From an uncultured bacterium (lineage in GTDB: Bacteria > Bacillota > Clostridia > Oscillospirales > Ruminococcaceae): a DNA stretch of 13,746 nt. Made by a program: the position numbers and the translations under genes. The notes beneath the pieces were generated by a model. It ran no database searches. It was not told the DNA's origin and saw nothing but the letters and a program-made list of their open reading frames with translations. Location of the stretch: the NCBI GenBank assembly GCA_905214345.1, contig CAJMLV010000058.1:1-13746 (forward strand), in the 5' to 3' direction. The first letter of the stretch is position 1. The number at the start of each line of letters is the position of its first letter. Below are positions 12,521 to 13,746 of the stretch, one piece after another.

Positions 12521-13393
12521 TCACCCCTGTGCGCGGATACTTTGGGTATATTGCCGGGGCGTGGTGCCGTATTCCGCCCGGAACGCCCGGTAGAAGTTGG
12601 CATAGTCCCCGAACCCGCAGTACCCGCAGGCTTCATTGGGGGCCACGCCGCCCGCCAGCAGCTGTTTGGCAATGAGCAGGCGTTTCTGCAGGATGTAGCG
12701 GTGTACGGTGGTGCCCACCTGGGCGTCGAACTTGCGCAGCAGGTGGTATTTGCTGATAAAGAATTTTTCCGAGAGCATGTCCAGGGTCAGCGGCTCGTTG
12801 TAATGCTCGTTGATGTAGGCCAGCACCGCGTCCACCACCCGGTCGGTGGAGCAGTCGGCGGTTTTCTGGCCGCGGCGGTCGGCGGCCGCCCGGTTCAGTT
12901 CCACCAGCAGGGAAACCAGACACCCGGTGGCCAGCAGGTCGTCGCCGTAGCCTTCCCGGGCGTGGAGTTCGCCCAGGGTCTCCAGCTTCTGGCGGATGGC
13001 GGCGCTGGATGCCCCCGGCAGCCGCAGCAGGTTGGTGTGGCCGGGCACGGTGGTGTCGAAACACCGGGTCAGGCTGGTGCGGGTGCTGGACAGCCGCTCC
13101 AGATAGGGCCGCGCCACCCACAGCACGATGCGCTCGTAGGGTTCGGTGTCGGTGGCAATGCGGGCCTGGTGCAGTTCCAGGGGACTGACCAGCATGATGT
13201 CTCCGGGGCGCATTTTGTAGAGATGGTTCTCCACGATATAACTTACCTGACCGCGCAGCAGCAGGTAGATCTCATAGAAATCATGATGATGCAGCGCCAC
13301 TTCGTTCATGTAGGTGCTGCGGTAGCGGTACACCTCAAAGTCCGATGTGATCATTGTCTGACGGCGGGTGTAGGGCTGGAATGTTGCTGACAT
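12521..13393 (-). CDS. AraC-family transcriptional regulator with cupin sensor domain
   Basis: A 290-residue DNA-binding regulator. The N-terminal half is a cupin-type sensing domain: HHHDFYEIYLLLRG (35-48) and MRPGDIMLVSPLELHQ are the two cupin-like blocks seen in sugar-responsive AraC proteins. The C-terminal 100 residues hold two helix-turn-helix motifs. The first is around LTLDMLSEKFFISKYHLLRKF (about 200-222). The second is around CGYCGFGDYANFYRAFR, which ends in the family signature YGTTPRQY. It probably activates sugar-use genes, but no target cluster is in view; the effector is unknown. SD AGGAGG lies 7 nt before the ATG at 13393. Its 5' flank is made of two stacked dispersed repeats, and no promoter is evident there. 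Confidence 0.92.
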   Translation of the reverse strand: MSATFQPYTRRQTMITSDFEVYRYRSTYMNEVALHHHDFYEIYLLLRGQVSYIVENHLYKMRPGDIMLVSPLELHQARIATDTEPYERIVLWVARPYLERLSSTRTSLTRCFDTTVPGHTNLLRLPGASSAAIRQKLETLGELHAREGYGDDLLATGCLVSLLVELNRAAADRRGQKTADCSTDRVVDAVLAYINEHYNEPLTLDMLSEKFFISKYHLLRKFDAQVGTTVHRYILQKRLLIAKQLLAGGVAPNEACGYCGFGDYANFYRAFRAEYGTTPRQYTQSIRAQG

Positions 13394-13412
13394 TTGGAGG
13401 CCTCCTGTGGTG

Positions 13413-13460
13413 AAGGCTCCCCTGTGTAAGGGGAGCTGGCGGCCGACAGGCCGACTGAGG
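13413..13460. repeat. Short two-hairpin dispersed repeat (GGCTCCCC type)
   Basis: GCTCCCC/GGGGAGC hairpin followed by a GGCCGAC/GGCCGAC-rich segment and a GACTGAGG end. I recall near-identical REP-like sequences scattered through gut Clostridia genomes. There is only one copy in this window. It sits 20 bp upstream of the AraC start codon and abuts the composite repeat. Confidence 0.6.
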
Positions 13461-13746
13461 TTTTTTTGGCAGACGGCAGGCTGCCGTTTAGTCCTTCCTT
13501 TTCGTGCCCGAAAAGGAAGCGAAAAGGGCCCGCCGTTCCGATGCGGCGGCCGCCGGCTGGGGCTGCGGCCCCAGACCCCGAGATGCGGCCACCTAACGAC
13601 GGCCTACTCAGGTCCTGGGGGACCTGAGCAAGGAATGGATTTTAAAGGGCTTGCGGGAAAGCTAATTACTGTTTCCGCCAAGTAATCGCTACCGGGAAAT
13701 GGTATTAAAACAATACCTTGTTCACCGGGCCCCAGCCCGGTGAATA
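13461..13746. repeat. Left half of composite hairpin repeat (partial copy, cut by window edge)
   Basis: Nearly identical to 7236-7513 of the complete copy. It includes the outer hairpin after a T7 run (GGCAG/CTGCC, 13468-13485), hairpins at 13495-13518, 13557-13574 and 13608-13627, the central segment, and the start of the right arm up to the window end. The fourth hairpin reads TCAGGTCC-TGGG-GGACCTGA instead of TCAGGCCC-TGGG-GGGCCTGA: a compensated C-G to T-A pair. The ORF across it is probably spurious. No other gene is visible from 13394 to 13746. Confidence 0.85.

Noticed and set aside
12542..13390. 282-codon + strand frame opposite araC, downstream of a possible promoter
   Set aside because: Composition (Gly/Val/His/Gln-rich) is that of a shadow frame and there is no SD; the AraC reading is clear. 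Only an antisense RNA remains possible.
1..13746. tRNA, rRNA, CRISPR array, transposase or phage genes
   Set aside because: I looked on both strands and saw no tRNA cloverleaf with CCA end, no spaced direct repeats of CRISPR type, and no transposase or integrase motifs; the only repeats are those listed.

Overview
This is a GC-rich chromosomal segment that reads like a gut Clostridia genome of the Oscillospiraceae/Faecalibacterium-Gemmiger-Subdoligranulum type. The reasons are strong Shine-Dalgarno sites, sigma-A-type promoters, GC-rich hairpin plus T-run terminators, a PPi-type phosphofructokinase, an elongation factor P gene next to a CD1247-type zinc-ribbon gene, a 55-residue 2[4Fe-4S] ferredoxin, and many hairpin-rich dispersed repeats. 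The genus is inferred; no marker in the window fixes it.

Layout. 1-85: right end of a dispersed composite hairpin repeat. 115-2409 (+): two unrecognised membrane proteins, ended by a bidirectional terminator. 2500-5893 (-): an MFS transporter, a phosphofructokinase (pfp) and a Cof-type HAD phosphatase; pfp and the HAD gene have their own promoters. 5962-6029: back-to-back divergent promoters. 6067-6816 (+): a DUF1624-type membrane acyltransferase. 6953-7129 (+): rpsU. 7231-7660: the one complete copy of the composite repeat. 7710-9075 (+): yqeG overlapping an endonuclease IV-fold gene. 9272-10338 (+): efp and the CD1247-type gene. 10432-11685 (+): a GT-C/PIG-V-like mannosyltransferase. 11771-11979: a 75-bp tandem repeat. 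12026-12193 (-): ferredoxin with a structured leader. 12521-13393 (-): an AraC-family regulator. 13413-13746: two stacked dispersed repeats, the second being the left half of the composite repeat.

The window is mostly housekeeping (glycolysis, translation, envelope). rpsU and the ferredoxin gene are short but clear, each with a promoter, RBS and terminator.

The best candidate for something undescribed is the composite repeat. It is about 400-430 bp and consists of two homologous arms placed head to head. Each arm carries four stem-loops in the same order. The stem sequences differ between arms and between copies, but the differences compensate and keep the pairing, while certain loops and linkers are conserved. 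A 1-nt indel between arms breaks any shared reading frame, so the short ORFs it creates look spurious. It behaves like a structured nucleic-acid element (BIME/MITE-like DNA or a structured RNA). I cannot assign it to a named family.
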